Source of the DNA: an uncultured beta proteobacterium
GTDB lineage: Bacteria; Pseudomonadota; Gammaproteobacteria; Burkholderiales; Burkholderiaceae_C
Reading direction: 5' to 3'
NCBI GenBank assembly: GCA_903886275.1
Contig: CAISLN010000119.1
Coordinates: forward strand, 1 to 64,000
Length of the DNA stretch: 64,000 nucleotides
The position numbers were made by a program, and so were the translations under genes. The notes under the pieces are model-generated. The model did not search any database. It saw nothing but the letters and a program-made list of their open reading frames with translations, and was not told the DNA's origin. Below, piece by piece: positions 22,747 through 32,550 of the stretch (positions are counted from its first letter, which is position 1; every line of letters starts with the position of its first letter).

Positions 22747-25700
22747 TCAGACTGCGGTTCGGGGTACCTGGGCGACGGCCTGCCAGGCTGCATCCACCTG
22801 CCAGCGCTGCAGCCATGCCGGCAGTTGGTCCACTGGCATGGGGCGGGCAATGCCATAGCCTTGGGCCAGTTCGCAGCCCAGGTCCATCAGGGTGCGGCCA
22901 TGCTCCAGCGTTTCCACACCCTCGGCGATGACACTGCGGTCGAGCTGGCGCATGATCCAGAGAATGCCGTCCAGGATGGAGCGGTGGTCGCGGTCCAGCA
23001 GCATGTCGCGCACAAAGCTCTGGTCGATCTTCACCGTGCGGATAGGCAGGCGCTTCAGATAGGTCAGCGACGAATAGCCGGTGCCAAAGTCGTCGAGTGC
23101 AAAGCCGACGCCGAGTTCGCCGCATTGCCCGATGAGGCGGCTCACCAGGTCCATGTCTTCCAGTGCACTGGTTTCCAGGATTTCCAGTTGCAGGCTGTGC
23201 GGTGGAAAAGCGGGGTACTCTGCCATGGCTTGCTGCAGGCGGTCGAAAAAATCGGCTTGCTGAAGTTGCATGGCGGAGATGTTGATGCTGATGGGCACCA
23301 GCGTGCCGCTCTGCTGCCACAGGGCCAGTTGCTGTAACGCTTGGCGAATCACCCATTCGCCCACAGCCACAGACAATGCGTGGTTTTCGATCAAGGGCAG
23401 GAAGTACGCGGGAGCCAGCAGTCCGTCCTGCGGGTGCATCCAGCGGATCAGCGCCTCCACGCCGACAAATTCGCGGCTGCGCATATTCACCTTGGGCTGG
23501 TAATAGAGCACAAATTCATCGGCTGCCAGTGCCTGGCGGATGCGCTCTAGGCTGGCATGGTGGCCGCGCACGATGACATCGTTCTCGGCATCAAACACGG
23601 CGAAGCGGTTCTTGCCCGATTGCTTGGCGTGGTACATCGCCTGGTCGGCCTGGCGCAGCAACTGCTCGGCATCCGTGGCACCGGCCTGCGGAAAATAGGT
23701 CACGCCTATGCTGGCAGACACCCGTAAGGACAAACTGTCCACCTGTACCGCTTGGGCTGCGGCCTGCAGCATGCGCTCCAACACCGGCACAGCGGCCTCC
23801 ACGCTTTCAAGATCGGTCAACACGGCGACAAATTCATCGCCGCCCAGCCGGGAAAAGGTATCGCCCTCGCGCAGACACAATGTCATTCGCTCGGCCAACT
23901 GCACCAGCAGATGGTCGCCCACGGCATGTCCATGCGCGTCATTGACAGCCTTGAAGCCGTCCAGGTCCAGATAGGCCACTGCCAGCTTGCGTGCGCGCCG
24001 CTCGGCGTGAATCAATCCCTGGGTTAAGCGGTCGGCCAACAGCAGGCGGTTGGGCAAGCGGGTCAGCATGTCAAAGTTCGCTAGGTGTTCCAGTTGCTTT
24101 TGGTGTTGGCGCACTGCGGTGACATCCGAGAACAGCATCACATAGTGCCGGGTGCGCCCCTGCTCATCGGCCACGGCGCTCATGGTCAGGGCGGCTACAA
24201 AGATGTCACCGTTCTTGCGACGCCCCAAGACCTCCCCATGCCACTGGGAATGTGCGCTGAGTTCGGACCACAGGGTGGCATAAAAAGCTGGGTCCTGCTG
24301 GTCCGAATGCAACAGAGCGGGCGGGCCGCCCAGTACCTCGTTGGCCTCGAAGCCGGTAATGCGCGTAAAGGATTGGTTGGCGTTGATGACCAGCGTATCT
24401 GCGCCACAGATCAGAATGGCTTCGCGCGAGTGGCCAAACACGCTGGCGGCCTGTATCAGTCTTTCGGCCTTGTTGCGTTCGGTGACATCGCGCGCCGCTG
24501 CAAACACACCGAGCACCATGCCATGGTCGTCGCGGTACACATTGGCGTTGTACAAAACCTCGGTCACATGGCCAGACACATGGCGTATGGCCAAGGGGTA
24601 ATCGGTGACAAAGCCGTTCTCAAAGGCGAGCCGATAGCCGGCGCGCGCACGCTCAGGCAGCGTGAAGTAGTTGGCGAAATCACTGCCCACCAAGGCGGTA
24701 CGGGCCAGGCCGGTCACTTTTTCCGTGGCCGAGTTCACGTCGGTAATCTGGCCCTCGGTATTGATGGTGACCAAGGGGTCCAGGCTGGCTTCGATCAGGC
24801 TGCGTGCGTAGTTGGAGGCGGCGCGTTCGGCCACGCGTTTGCGTTTACTCGCGCTCCAGGCTAGGGCCCCCGTGACCCCCAGGGCCAGGGCTGCGACGCC
24901 CAACCAGGGCATTGCGCGCCGCAGCGCGTCCCATAGTGAAAGAAGCGGATCGTTTTCGATAGTGATCCATTTGCGCGACAAGGCGTCTCTGTCACGCTGC
25001 GGTATGGCACTGAGGGCATCCACCATGAGCTCACGCAGCAGGGGCTCGTCCTTGCGCACCGCAAAGCGCAGGTCGTAGCTGTAATCAAAGCCGCTGGCCA
25101 CGCGCAGATTGGTGAACTTCTCCTGCTCAATGAAGTACGAGGCACTTGCCACATCCATGATGACGGCCTCTACCGCCCCGAAGGACAATTGGCGCATGCC
25201 CTCCAAGTCATCGGCAACCAGGGTCAACTCCATGGCCGGGAACTTCTGCTCCAGATAGCCCTGCACGCCATAGCCTTTGCCCACCGCCACGTTCTTGCCC
25301 AGATAGCCCTGTGGCCAGGGCCCCGGTTTGCTGCCGGACTTGACCAAAATGACGGTTGGCACCTGGATGTAGGGCGGGGTAAAAGCCAAAAAGCGGGAGC
25401 GCTCGGCGGTCTCTTTGAGTGAGGTCACAAGCTCCACATTCCCTTGTTGAACCTGCTCCAGGATGTGGCTCAGGTCTTGCGCCGGCAAGATCTGAAAGGG
25501 CCTTGGCATGTGCTGCTGCATCAGCTGGATCATGTCGGCTGACAGGCCCTGCCAGACCCCGTCTTGCATAAAGCTAAAGGGCGGGTAATTGGCCTCAGGG
25601 GCCACACGGATGGCGCTCTTGTGACTGGCAATCCAGGCTTCTTGTGCAGCGCTGCGTGGGGCGGAGGCAGCATCGCTGGCGCGCGCAAAAATGCAGAGCA

Positions 25701-25791
25701 GACAAAGTGCCGCCAGCATCGCCAGACGCCCAAGGTATCGCCAGCTTGGCAATGGAGCAAAAAGAGGGTCTGGCAAGGGCATACCGGGCAT
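22747..25791 (-). CDS. membrane sensor with SBP, PAS-PAS, GGDEF and EAL domains
   Basis: A 1014-residue c-di-GMP protein. Signal peptide/hydrophobic region is at about 18-40 and a periplasmic SBP_bac_3 domain at about 55-280 ([15 protein letters not shown]). One TM segment lies at about 294-314, PAS domains at about 330-445 and 450-565, GGDEF at about 570-735 and EAL at about 745-1000. GGDEF is intact (RLGGDEF) with an RxxD I-site (REGD) five residues upstream. EAL is also intact ([34 protein letters not shown]), so both synthesis and hydrolysis look possible. The ligand is probably an amino acid or similar solute. ATG 25791 is chosen over 25983 because it starts just before the signal sequence and has GGA upstream. 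Confidence 0.9.
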   Translation of the reverse strand: MPGMPLPDPLFAPLPSWRYLGRLAMLAALCLLCIFARASDAASAPRSAAQEAWIASHKSAIRVAPEANYPPFSFMQDGVWQGLSADMIQLMQQHMPRPFQILPAQDLSHILEQVQQGNVELVTSLKETAERSRFLAFTPPYIQVPTVILVKSGSKPGPWPQGYLGKNVAVGKGYGVQGYLEQKFPAMELTLVADDLEGMRQLSFGAVEAVIMDVASASYFIEQEKFTNLRVASGFDYSYDLRFAVRKDEPLLRELMVDALSAIPQRDRDALSRKWITIENDPLLSLWDALRRAMPWLGVAALALGVTGALAWSASKRKRVAERAASNYARSLIEASLDPLVTINTEGQITDVNSATEKVTGLARTALVGSDFANYFTLPERARAGYRLAFENGFVTDYPLAIRHVSGHVTEVLYNANVYRDDHGMVLGVFAAARDVTERNKAERLIQAASVFGHSREAILICGADTLVINANQSFTRITGFEANEVLGGPPALLHSDQQDPAFYATLWSELSAHSQWHGEVLGRRKNGDIFVAALTMSAVADEQGRTRHYVMLFSDVTAVRQHQKQLEHLANFDMLTRLPNRLLLADRLTQGLIHAERRARKLAVAYLDLDGFKAVNDAHGHAVGDHLLVQLAERMTLCLREGDTFSRLGGDEFVAVLTDLESVEAAVPVLERMLQAAAQAVQVDSLSLRVSASIGVTYFPQAGATDAEQLLRQADQAMYHAKQSGKNRFAVFDAENDVIVRGHHASLERIRQALAADEFVLYYQPKVNMRSREFVGVEALIRWMHPQDGLLAPAYFLPLIENHALSVAVGEWVIRQALQQLALWQQSGTLVPISINISAMQLQQADFFDRLQQAMAEYPAFPPHSLQLEILETSALEDMDLVSRLIGQCGELGVGFALDDFGTGYSSLTYLKRLPIRTVKIDQSFVRDMLLDRDHRSILDGILWIMRQLDRSVIAEGVETLEHGRTLMDLGCELAQGYGIARPMPVDQLPAWLQRWQVDAAWQAVAQVPRTAV

Positions 25792-25852
25792 GAAGGTCCG
25801 TTTATTTGCCTTGATGGTGCCACAGTCTTTGACACCTGCGCAGCGCAAAACC

Positions 25853-26842
25853 CTACAAATTGAAGTACCAGCGCGCCGAGTGAAAGAACACCGGGGCTGC
25901 AAAGCACAGGGCGTCCACCCGGTCGAGCAGGCCGCCGGCACCGGTGATGGCGCGGCCTTGCTTGCCCCAGCTGGGAATGCCACGGTCGCGCTTGAGCGCC
26001 TTCATGACAAAGTGGCCCAGCGACCCGGCCAGGCAGGCGATGAAGGAGAAGGCAAAGGCGGTTCCCGGCACCCAGGGTGTGATGCCCGCCAGGGCCGCAC
26101 CAAACAGGCTGGCCACCAGCATGGCAATCCACCAACTGGCCCAGTGAAAGCTGCTACTGATGGCCGGTGCCACGGCCAGACGTTTGAGCCAGCGCCCCAC
26201 CAGATGCTGGGTGACCATGCAGACCTGCACCACCAGTACCAAGAAAAAAACCATGAAGGCGTTGCGGTGGTCGTAGTCGGGAAAGCGCAGCATCAAGAGC
26301 GCCGGCACATGGCTCATGCCGTAGATGCAAACCATGATGCCCCATTGCAGCTTGGCATTGCGCTCCAGAAAGTGCTGCGGGTCGTTGGCCAAGGCACTCA
26401 CCACCGGCAGCGCCAGAAACACATAGACCGGGATGAACACCGCAAACATGTCAAAGTGCCCGGCCCAGACCAGCCAGTACTGCAGCGGCAGCACGACAAA
26501 AAAGGCCAGCACCAGGCTGCGGTGGTCGCTGCGGCGTATGGGTGAGAGCGTCAGGAACTCGCGCAGCGAAAAGAACGAGACCAGGCCGAACAGGGTCAGC
26601 GCCACCCGGTCGCCCATCATCCAGCCCAGCCAGAAAACGCCGACCATCAACCAACTGCTGCGGATGATGCCGTTGATGCTGTCGAGCTGTGCGCGGCGCT
26701 GCGCGGCCTTTGCCTCATCGGGAAATTCCTTGATGGAGAAGACGAAGGCGCTCACGCTGGCCAGCAGCAGCAAGCCAAACACCAGCACAAACAGGGCACC
26801 TATTTGCTGTGTGGGGCTCAGGTTTTTCAGATAGAAGTACAT
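25853..26842 (-). CDS. phosphatidate cytidylyltransferase family protein
   Basis: A 329-residue polytopic membrane protein of the CdsA family, which makes CDP-diacylglycerol from phosphatidate and CTP. The C-terminal signature region SLGHFVMKALKRDRGIPSWGKQGRAITGAGGLLDRVDAL matches the CTP_transf_1 pattern (lysine/arginine-rich loop followed by G-G-x-L-D-R-x-D). It lies 2 nt after a PlsC-like acyltransferase, so the pair could supply phosphatidate and activate it. It resembles the accessory YnbB-type paralogue more than essential CdsA. Which reaction it serves in vivo is inferred. Confidence 0.85.
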   Translation of the reverse strand: MYFYLKNLSPTQQIGALFVLVFGLLLLASVSAFVFSIKEFPDEAKAAQRRAQLDSINGIIRSSWLMVGVFWLGWMMGDRVALTLFGLVSFFSLREFLTLSPIRRSDHRSLVLAFFVVLPLQYWLVWAGHFDMFAVFIPVYVFLALPVVSALANDPQHFLERNAKLQWGIMVCIYGMSHVPALLMLRFPDYDHRNAFMVFFLVLVVQVCMVTQHLVGRWLKRLAVAPAISSSFHWASWWIAMLVASLFGAALAGITPWVPGTAFAFSFIACLAGSLGHFVMKALKRDRGIPSWGKQGRAITGAGGLLDRVDALCFAAPVFFHSARWYFNL

Positions 26843-26844
26843 GG

Positions 26845-27456
26845 CTAGCGCTCCCTGAGTGCCATGACAGCAGCGCGGGCGCGCTCAAGAAAGGCACGTC
26901 GCTCTTCGCCCGGCTGCAGTTGCATGGGCGCGCCAAAGGTCACCGAGCACAGCACCGGCACCGGCACCACTTCACCCTTGGGCAGCACATGCTGCACGTT
27001 GTTGATCCAGGCCGGCACCAGTACCGCCTGCGGGCGCTGCAACGCCAGGTTGTACAGGCCGGCCTTGAAGGCCTGTGGCTCACCCTTGTGGCCGCGCGTG
27101 CCTTCGGGAAACAAGATGATGGAGTCGCCCTGGTCCAGGGCTTCGAGCAGGGGCTCCAGCGGGTCCTCGTCGGCCGTGCGTTCACGCGAAACATAAATGA
27201 CATTGAACACTGCGGTGGTCAGCCATTGCTTGAAGGGGGTTTTGGTCCAGTAGTCGCGCGCGGCAATGGCGCGCGTTACGTGGCGCAGTTCCTTGGGCAG
27301 GGCGGCCCAGATCATCACCAGGTCGGCATGGCTTTGGTGGTTGGCAAAGTAAATGCGCTGCTCCGCCTTGGGCGGGCAGCCGACCCAGCGGGCCTGGGAA
27401 CCGGTGAGCACCCGGATCAGTCCCAGCAGGAAGTAAGACATCAACTTGGCCAGCAT
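26845..27456 (-). CDS. 1-acyl-glycerol-3-phosphate acyltransferase family protein
   Basis: PlsC/AGPAT-family acyltransferase, 203 residues. The catalytic NHQSHAD (HX4D) motif and the substrate-binding FPEGTRGHKGEPQAFK motif are present, with a hydrophobic N-terminal anchor. It is somewhat shorter than E. coli PlsC. It starts 11 nt after the VOC gene stop and ends 2 nt before the CdsA-like gene, suggesting one transcript. Acyl acceptor specificity cannot be read from sequence. Confidence 0.85.
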   Translation of the reverse strand: MLAKLMSYFLLGLIRVLTGSQARWVGCPPKAEQRIYFANHQSHADLVMIWAALPKELRHVTRAIAARDYWTKTPFKQWLTTAVFNVIYVSRERTADEDPLEPLLEALDQGDSIILFPEGTRGHKGEPQAFKAGLYNLALQRPQAVLVPAWINNVQHVLPKGEVVPVPVLCSVTFGAPMQLQPGEERRAFLERARAAVMALRER

Positions 27457-27467
27457 GGCTACCGCCC

Positions 27468-28169
27468 TTAAAGGCCCAGGCTCTGCAGGCTGATAAGGCC
27501 TTTTGGAGTGCGCAGTTCCACCGCGATATTGGCCGGGCCGGTTTCCAGCGCTATGCCTTCCAGGCCGAGTGCCTCATAGGCCGGGCGCAGCTTGTCGGCC
27601 GAAGGATGGCTGACGGCAATGCTTTGCAGCGCCACGCCGGAGCGCGGCAGGCTGTTGCGCGGGTGCAGGCGCGTCGGCTCGGCGTCTTCCGGTTGGCCCC
27701 ATTGGATCAGGCTGGGCAGCGCCCCGTTGAAGAGGCGCTGGCCGTCATCGCGCACCGTGATCTGCCACTGCAGCACGCCCTTGCGGGTGTGGCGCTTAGC
27801 GCGCACTGCGGGGCCACGGTCCATGCCCAGGGTTTTGAGGGCAATGCGGGCGCCTTGGATGTCGTCGGTGCTCGCCACAAAGTGGGCCAGACGCGGCTCC
27901 AGCGCCACAGCGGCCTGTACCTGCGCGTCGTCCATGTCAAACCAGCGTTTGCCCTGGGCTGGTGCCTTGGCCTGCGGGTCGATGGCAATGATTTCCAGAT
28001 AGGCCAGGGGATAGGCAGGCGTGGCAATCTTGAACAGGCGGTTATGCGTGCCGAACTGGCTGTGCTCGCCGCCGGGGCCGGGGGTGATGCCCAGCGTGGC
28101 CTCGCACCACTGCACACCCTGCTCCAGGGTTTTTGCCAGCACCACCAAATGATCAAGTTGTGTTTTCAT
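27468..28169 (-). CDS. VOC/glyoxalase-like domain protein
   Basis: A 233-residue protein starting KTQLDHLVVLAKTLEQGVQWCEATLGI, the opening beta-alpha unit of the vicinal-oxygen-chelate fold, and matching the broader Glyoxalase-like (PF13468-type) group. A second related half is visible around SLPRSGVALQSIAVSHPSADKLRPAYEALGL. The substrate and reaction are unknown. No SD is seen; TATGGT ends six nt before the ATG. It is probably the first gene of a VOC-plsC-cdsA transcript. Confidence 0.75.
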   Translation of the reverse strand: MKTQLDHLVVLAKTLEQGVQWCEATLGITPGPGGEHSQFGTHNRLFKIATPAYPLAYLEIIAIDPQAKAPAQGKRWFDMDDAQVQAAVALEPRLAHFVASTDDIQGARIALKTLGMDRGPAVRAKRHTRKGVLQWQITVRDDGQRLFNGALPSLIQWGQPEDAEPTRLHPRNSLPRSGVALQSIAVSHPSADKLRPAYEALGLEGIALETGPANIAVELRTPKGLISLQSLGL

Positions 28170-28175
28170 GGCCGC

Positions 28176-28181
28176 ACCATA
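28176..28181 (-). promoter_or_regulatory. -10-like hexamer just upstream of the VOC gene
   Basis: TATGGT on the minus strand ends six nt before ATG 28169. There is no SD in between. Confidence 0.35.
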
Positions 28182-28199
28182 CCACCCGGCGGGCTGGGC

Positions 28200-28916
28200 T
28201 CAGGGCAGCCGGGCGTCGCCTATGCGGGCGGCAATCACCCCGGCACGCCCGCTCAGGTAGGCCGAGTTGGGCGTCTTCTCGAAGTACTTGGGGCGCGGCA
28301 GCATGACCACCAGGCGCGCGGCCTCATAGGCGCTCAGGCGCGATGCCGGTTTGCGAAAGTAATGCTGGGCGGCAGCCTCTGCGCCAAACACGCCCTCGCC
28401 CCATTCCACGTTGTTGAGGTAAATTTCCAGAATGCGCGGCTTGCTTAAGCAGATTTCCAGCGCCAGGGTCAGCACGAATTCCTGGCCCTTGCGCAACAGG
28501 GTGCGCTCGCCCGAAAGGAACAGATTTTTTGCCAGCTGCTGGGTGATGGTGGAGCCGCCCACCACCTTGGGCGGTTTGCTGGTGCCCTTTTGCTCGGCGC
28601 GCAACTCGGCCCGGTTGTTTTTTGCCCAGGCTTTTTCCAGGGCGTCCCAGTCCACGCCGTCATGGCTGGCAAAGCCATCGTCTTCCGATGCGATGACCGC
28701 GCGTTTGAGGTTGTCGGGAATTTGTCCATAGGCCAGCCATTGCTGGGACCAGGGCAGGGCGCCCTTGTCGCGCGCAACGCGCCAAGCTTCGGAGCGCTGG
28801 AATGCGGTGGACTGGGGATTGACCACGGCCATCAGGGCGATGCGGACAACAAGGAAGACTTGAAGGCACAACAGTGCCAGGGCACACAGGCCCAGCCAAC
28901 GCCACAGCGCCCTCAT
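28200..28916 (-). CDS. mtgA: monofunctional peptidoglycan glycosyltransferase MtgA
   Basis: Polymerises lipid II into glycan strands in the periplasm. An N-terminal membrane anchor (about residues 5-30) precedes the GT51 domain with AVIASEDDGFASHDGVDW (catalytic Glu), GGSTITQQLAKNLFL and LTLALEICLSKPRILEIYLN. It has no transpeptidase domain. It is 238 residues. ATG 28916 overlaps the stop of the TonB-like gene as ATGA. Confidence 0.95.
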   Translation of the reverse strand: MRALWRWLGLCALALLCLQVFLVVRIALMAVVNPQSTAFQRSEAWRVARDKGALPWSQQWLAYGQIPDNLKRAVIASEDDGFASHDGVDWDALEKAWAKNNRAELRAEQKGTSKPPKVVGGSTITQQLAKNLFLSGERTLLRKGQEFVLTLALEICLSKPRILEIYLNNVEWGEGVFGAEAAAQHYFRKPASRLSAYEAARLVVMLPRPKYFEKTPNSAYLSGRAGVIAARIGDARLP

Positions 28917-29773
28917 GGTGTGGCGCTGACCCGTGCTTGCAGGGTATCGTCGCGCGTGAAGCGAAAGCGCGACACCATCACCAGCTGGTCAAACTCCTTG
29001 CGCATGGCTGGGCTGAAGGGGCCAAAGGGACCAGCGGTGCGGGCTATGGCCGCAGCACGGCGGTCTAGCACCGGATTGCCGGAACTTGAAACCACCTCTG
29101 TGTTGAGTACGCGGCCATCAAAATTGATGGTGATGATCATGCTCAGGTCGCCGTAGAGTTTCTTGCCATTGACGGCAGGGAAGTTTTCTGTGCCCCGGTC
29201 TTCAATCGCGTGGCGCAGGTGGTCGTAATACAGGGCATAGACTTCCTCGCGGGTGGACGGGCTGATGTAGCGCTTCTTGGGGCGGGAGTTTTCGCTGTTG
29301 ATGCGGCGCTCGATCTCGGCCAGCAGTTTGACCAGTTGTTTGCGCTTTTCCTCGCGCTCGGCTTGGTCGGCCGTGCTGGTCAGGTCCTTGGGTGCGGACT
29401 GCGGCATGCGGGCGATCTGCTGCTTCAAGTCGGACAGCATCAGGCTTTGCTGTTCCTGCATCTTCTGCAGCTTGCTGGCGCTGATGTTCTCCAGCGTGTC
29501 ACCCAGATCGGTAAATTCCGAGGGCGGCAAGGGGCTGGTGGCGCGTCCCTGTTCGGCTTCTCCCCCGCCGGCCAGCGAATTTTGGGCAATCGCCTTGGCC
29601 TTGGTGAGCTTTTCGTTGGTGCGGGCGTTGACCAGGATGACTTCCAGCGGCGTGTCCTCGAACACCCGGTGGAAGGACGCAGGATCGATAAAGCGCACCG
29701 AAAGCAGCAAGCCGTGCACCGCGATGGATGCACCTAGGGCGAGCTGCAATGTACTGTATTTTGAAAAATTCAC
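28913..29773 (-). CDS. TonB-like energy-transducer family protein
   Basis: A 286-residue protein with one N-terminal TM segment (about 9-25), a charged and Gln/Lys-rich central region with coiled-coil character, and a C-terminal TonB-like beta domain (MIITINFDGRVLNTEVVSSSGNPVLDRRAAAIART). It lacks the long Pro-rich spacer of classical TonB. It starts at GTG 29773, sharing one base with the ribonuclease stop, and overlaps mtgA. No ExbB/ExbD genes are next to it, so its partner is unclear. Confidence 0.82.
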   Translation of the reverse strand: MNFSKYSTLQLALGASIAVHGLLLSVRFIDPASFHRVFEDTPLEVILVNARTNEKLTKAKAIAQNSLAGGGEAEQGRATSPLPPSEFTDLGDTLENISASKLQKMQEQQSLMLSDLKQQIARMPQSAPKDLTSTADQAEREEKRKQLVKLLAEIERRINSENSRPKKRYISPSTREEVYALYYDHLRHAIEDRGTENFPAVNGKKLYGDLSMIITINFDGRVLNTEVVSSSGNPVLDRRAAAIARTAGPFGPFSPAMRKEFDQLVMVSRFRFTRDDTLQARVSATP

Positions 29774-31842
29774 TAGGCGGGATTATCACCAGATCCTTCG
29801 CCGGTGTCGCTTACATCCACGGCAATCGCAATCGGCCCCACCACTTCATCGTCGTCCTCTTCGGGCTCGTCCAGGAGTTCATCGTTGCTTTGTGTCACCG
29901 GTGCGTCCAGCCGCTCGGTCACGGTGCCGTTCACATCCAGCGTGATCAGGTCGATTTCGCCCAGCTTGACGCGCACCCGGGCGTTGCGCGGCAGGCCCTG
30001 CGCACCCATGACCGGCAGCACCAGCGGCAGCGCGTCTGCGCGCACCAGGTTTTCCTTGAACAGGCTGGCCACCAGTTCGGTGACATTGTTTTGCTGCAGA
30101 TAACGCAGGGTCCAGAAACGCTCCATGCCGCTCTGGTAGCCGTTGTAGGCGCTGTAGGCAGCATCGAAGGACGAGATGATGGAAAACAGCTCGGCGTCCT
30201 TGGGTTTGAAGGGCGCCACCAGGGCCGCTGTCTTGCCGTGGCGGGCGCAGGCAATGATTTGCCATTGGTTGACCAGATCGGTATAGCGGCGTAGCGGCGA
30301 GGTGCTCCAGGCGTAGCTCGGCACGCCAATGCCGGCGTGCGGCAGGGCGCGCGTGCCCATGCGCACCTTGACGCCAGGCGCCAGCGACGCTTGGCTGCGG
30401 TAAATGCCGGGCACGCCCATCTCTGCCATCCAGCTGCCCCAGGTGCTATTGGCCAGGATCATGGCCTCGGCGACGATCAGGTCCAGTGGCGCCCCCCGCA
30501 TGCGGGTGCTGATTTCCACTGTCTCTTCTCCGGTGGGCTCCGTGCCGGCCAAAGAGGGGTCGGTGCGGACCAGGCGGAAGTTGTAGTCCGGGCGGTTAAA
30601 GGTCTCGGGCTTGCCGCGCACCACTTCGCGTTTGGCCTTGAGGTCGCGCGCCAGGCGGTGCAAAAAGGCCAGGTCGGTGCGCAGACCGGTGAGCGCCTCG
30701 GGCTCAGAGTCGTGGTTAAAGGCGGGGTCCTGCAGCCAGGGCTCGGTGACGATGGCGTCGAGCTGGTCGTGGCGTAGGTTGTGAACGATGGGCACGCGCT
30801 CCAACTTGGTCTCGCTGCCCTTGATCTCCAGCGTGGCCTCGTCCAGCGTCACGTACAACGAGACGGCAGGACAATCGCGCCCGGCCTGCAGGGTGTAGCT
30901 CTGCACCACCTCGTCGGGCAGCATGGTGACCTTGTAGCCGGGCATGTAGACGGTGGACAGGCGCGCGCGCCCCAGCACATCGACCGGGCTGCCCGGCTGA
31001 ATGGCCAGGCCGGGAGCAGCAATGTGGATGCCCACGATGACAGTGCCGCTGCCCAGGCCTTGCACCGAGAGGGCATCGTCGATTTCGGTGGTTTGCGAGT
31101 CGTCGATCGAATAGGCCTGCGCCGTGGAGAGCGGCAAGTTGTCCACAATGGGCGGCGCACTGATGGGCGCAAAGCCGCAGCCCTTGGGGAAGTTCTCCAG
31201 CAGGAAGCGCTTCCAGTGGAACAGGTAGGGCGAGCGGATGGCGCCGGCCTTTTGCAGCAGCTCCAGCGGCGCGGTGTGGGTGGCGCGCGAGGCCTCCACC
31301 ACGGCCTTGTATTCGGGGGCGTTTTTGTCGGGCTTGAACAAGAGCTTGTAGAGCTGGTCCTGGATGGCATCCGGGCACCGGCCCTCGCCGAGTTCGCGGG
31401 CCCAAAAGACGATCTGCTCGGCAACCAGGCGCTTCTTCTCAATCGCTGCCAGGGCCAACGCAATGATTTCGGCCGGGGCCCGCTTGAAGCGGCCCTTGCC
31501 GGAGCGGCGAAAGTAATGCGGCGCCTCGAACAGTTTGAACAGCATGCCCGATTGCTGCTCCTGTGTGGCGTTGTCCGAGAAATAGTCGCGCGCCAGGTCG
31601 GCGAAGCCGAATTCCTCCTCGGGCGCAAATTCCCAGGCCATCTCCAGTTCGATGCCTGCAGCGCAGGCCTGCGCTGCCTGCACAAAGGCGGCCGGCGCGG
31701 GCTTTTCGAACTTGATCAGCATATTGCTGGTCTTGACCTTGACGCGCTTGCCACTGTCCAACTCCACCTGTGCAGAGGCATCCGCCTCCGACAGCACCCG
31801 ACCGGCCATGAATTTTCCGGCTTCTTCAAACAATAAAAACAT
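29773..31842 (-). CDS. RNase II/RNB-domain exoribonuclease
   Basis: A 689-residue RNB-family 3'-5' exoribonuclease. The catalytic RNB motif SIDDSQTTEIDDALSV and the downstream substrate groove IYRSQASLAPGV and STSPLRRYTDLVNQWQ are intact. An S1-like region follows and the C-terminus is acidic (LLDEPEEDDDEV). The ORF track extends to 32571, but MFLLFEEAGKF at 31842 is the sensible start, because the extension runs through yqiA in another frame. No SD is present; GACAAT ends six nt upstream. Confidence 0.92.
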   Translation of the reverse strand: MFLLFEEAGKFMAGRVLSEADASAQVELDSGKRVKVKTSNMLIKFEKPAPAAFVQAAQACAAGIELEMAWEFAPEEEFGFADLARDYFSDNATQEQQSGMLFKLFEAPHYFRRSGKGRFKRAPAEIIALALAAIEKKRLVAEQIVFWARELGEGRCPDAIQDQLYKLLFKPDKNAPEYKAVVEASRATHTAPLELLQKAGAIRSPYLFHWKRFLLENFPKGCGFAPISAPPIVDNLPLSTAQAYSIDDSQTTEIDDALSVQGLGSGTVIVGIHIAAPGLAIQPGSPVDVLGRARLSTVYMPGYKVTMLPDEVVQSYTLQAGRDCPAVSLYVTLDEATLEIKGSETKLERVPIVHNLRHDQLDAIVTEPWLQDPAFNHDSEPEALTGLRTDLAFLHRLARDLKAKREVVRGKPETFNRPDYNFRLVRTDPSLAGTEPTGEETVEISTRMRGAPLDLIVAEAMILANSTWGSWMAEMGVPGIYRSQASLAPGVKVRMGTRALPHAGIGVPSYAWSTSPLRRYTDLVNQWQIIACARHGKTAALVAPFKPKDAELFSIISSFDAAYSAYNGYQSGMERFWTLRYLQQNNVTELVASLFKENLVRADALPLVLPVMGAQGLPRNARVRVKLGEIDLITLDVNGTVTERLDAPVTQSNDELLDEPEEDDDEVVGPIAIAVDVSDTGEGSGDNPA

Positions 31843-31848
31843 GGGGGC

Positions 31849-31854
31849 ATTGTC
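31849..31854 (-). promoter_or_regulatory. -10-like hexamer just upstream of the RNB gene
   Basis: GACAAT on the minus strand ends six nt before ATG 31842, with no SD between them. Confidence 0.4.
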
Positions 31855-31925
31855 TCTGTATTTGGGACGGGGCTGTTTTGGACCTGCGCCCGGCACAGCC
31901 CTTAGAGGGTGGAGGCGCAGCGGTG

Positions 31926-32507
31926 TCAGCAGTCCAGGTAGTTCATGACGGCTGGCAGGTGATTGGCAAAGTCGCTGAGGGCATGGTCCCCACCTTCTAG
32001 CAGCAAGAGCCTGCTTGCGGCGTAGCGGGCCTGCATTTCGCGCCAGTCCAGCACCTCGTCGCCCTTGGCGATGATGGCCAGGTAATTCTGCGGTTGGCGC
32101 AGTGCGCCGCAGGCCAGGTCGCGCAGTTGCTGCACATATTCCTCCTTGAAATAGAAGGATTCCTCGGGGGCGTGGAACTGGGTTTGCTGGCCTATGTATT
32201 GCTCCAGGTCGCGCGCCGGGTTGACGGCAGGGTTGAGCACAACGGCGCGGCAAGCGCGCTGCTCGGCCACCCAGGTGGCGTAAAAGCCGCCCAGCGAGGA
32301 GCCGACGACGGCCATGCGCTCGGACGGCCAATCTGCGGTGGACTGGTTGACCATTTCCATGGCCTCCAGCGGCGAGGGTGGCAGTTGCGCACAGTGCCAG
32401 ACCACATGGGGATGTTGCTGCGCCATGCTGCTTGCCATCAGGCGGGCCTTGGCCGATTGCGGGGAGGAGCGAAAGCCGTGCAGGTAAAGAAGATGGGTGG
32501 TTTTCAT
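31926..32507 (-). CDS. yqiA: YqiA-type alpha/beta-fold esterase
   Basis: A 193-residue UPF0227/YqiA hydrolase. Visible are the oxyanion region LLYLHGFRSSPQSAKA, the nucleophile elbow VVGSSLGGFYATW, an Asp in IAKGDEVLDW and the His in GGDHALSDF. The natural ester substrate is unknown. The ORF track extends to 32744, but MKTTHLLYLHGF at 32507 is the family start. The 43-bp gap to divergent rodA must hold both promoters. Confidence 0.88.
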   Translation of the reverse strand: MKTTHLLYLHGFRSSPQSAKARLMASSMAQQHPHVVWHCAQLPPSPLEAMEMVNQSTADWPSERMAVVGSSLGGFYATWVAEQRACRAVVLNPAVNPARDLEQYIGQQTQFHAPEESFYFKEEYVQQLRDLACGALRQPQNYLAIIAKGDEVLDWREMQARYAASRLLLLEGGDHALSDFANHLPAVMNYLDC

Positions 32508-32514
32508 GGTGGGA

Positions 32515-32520
32515 ATCGTA
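32515..32520 (-). promoter_or_regulatory. -10-like hexamer just upstream of yqiA
   Basis: TACGAT on the minus strand ends seven nt before ATG 32507. No SD is present. Confidence 0.35.
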
Positions 32521-32537
32521 AGGGGTGGGCTTGGCTG

Positions 32538-32543
32538 GATAAT
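32538..32543 (+). promoter_or_regulatory. -10-like hexamer just upstream of rodA
   Basis: GATAAT (5 of 6 to TATAAT) ends seven nt before ATG 32551. No SD and no clear -35 are visible. Confidence 0.45.
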
Positions 32544-32550
32544 TGTGCTT

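Noticed and set aside
22721-23356. Upstream extension of ruvC inside the EAL-domain gene
   Set aside because: RuvC begins MRILGIDPG at 22720; the extension is an alternative frame of the neighbouring gene.
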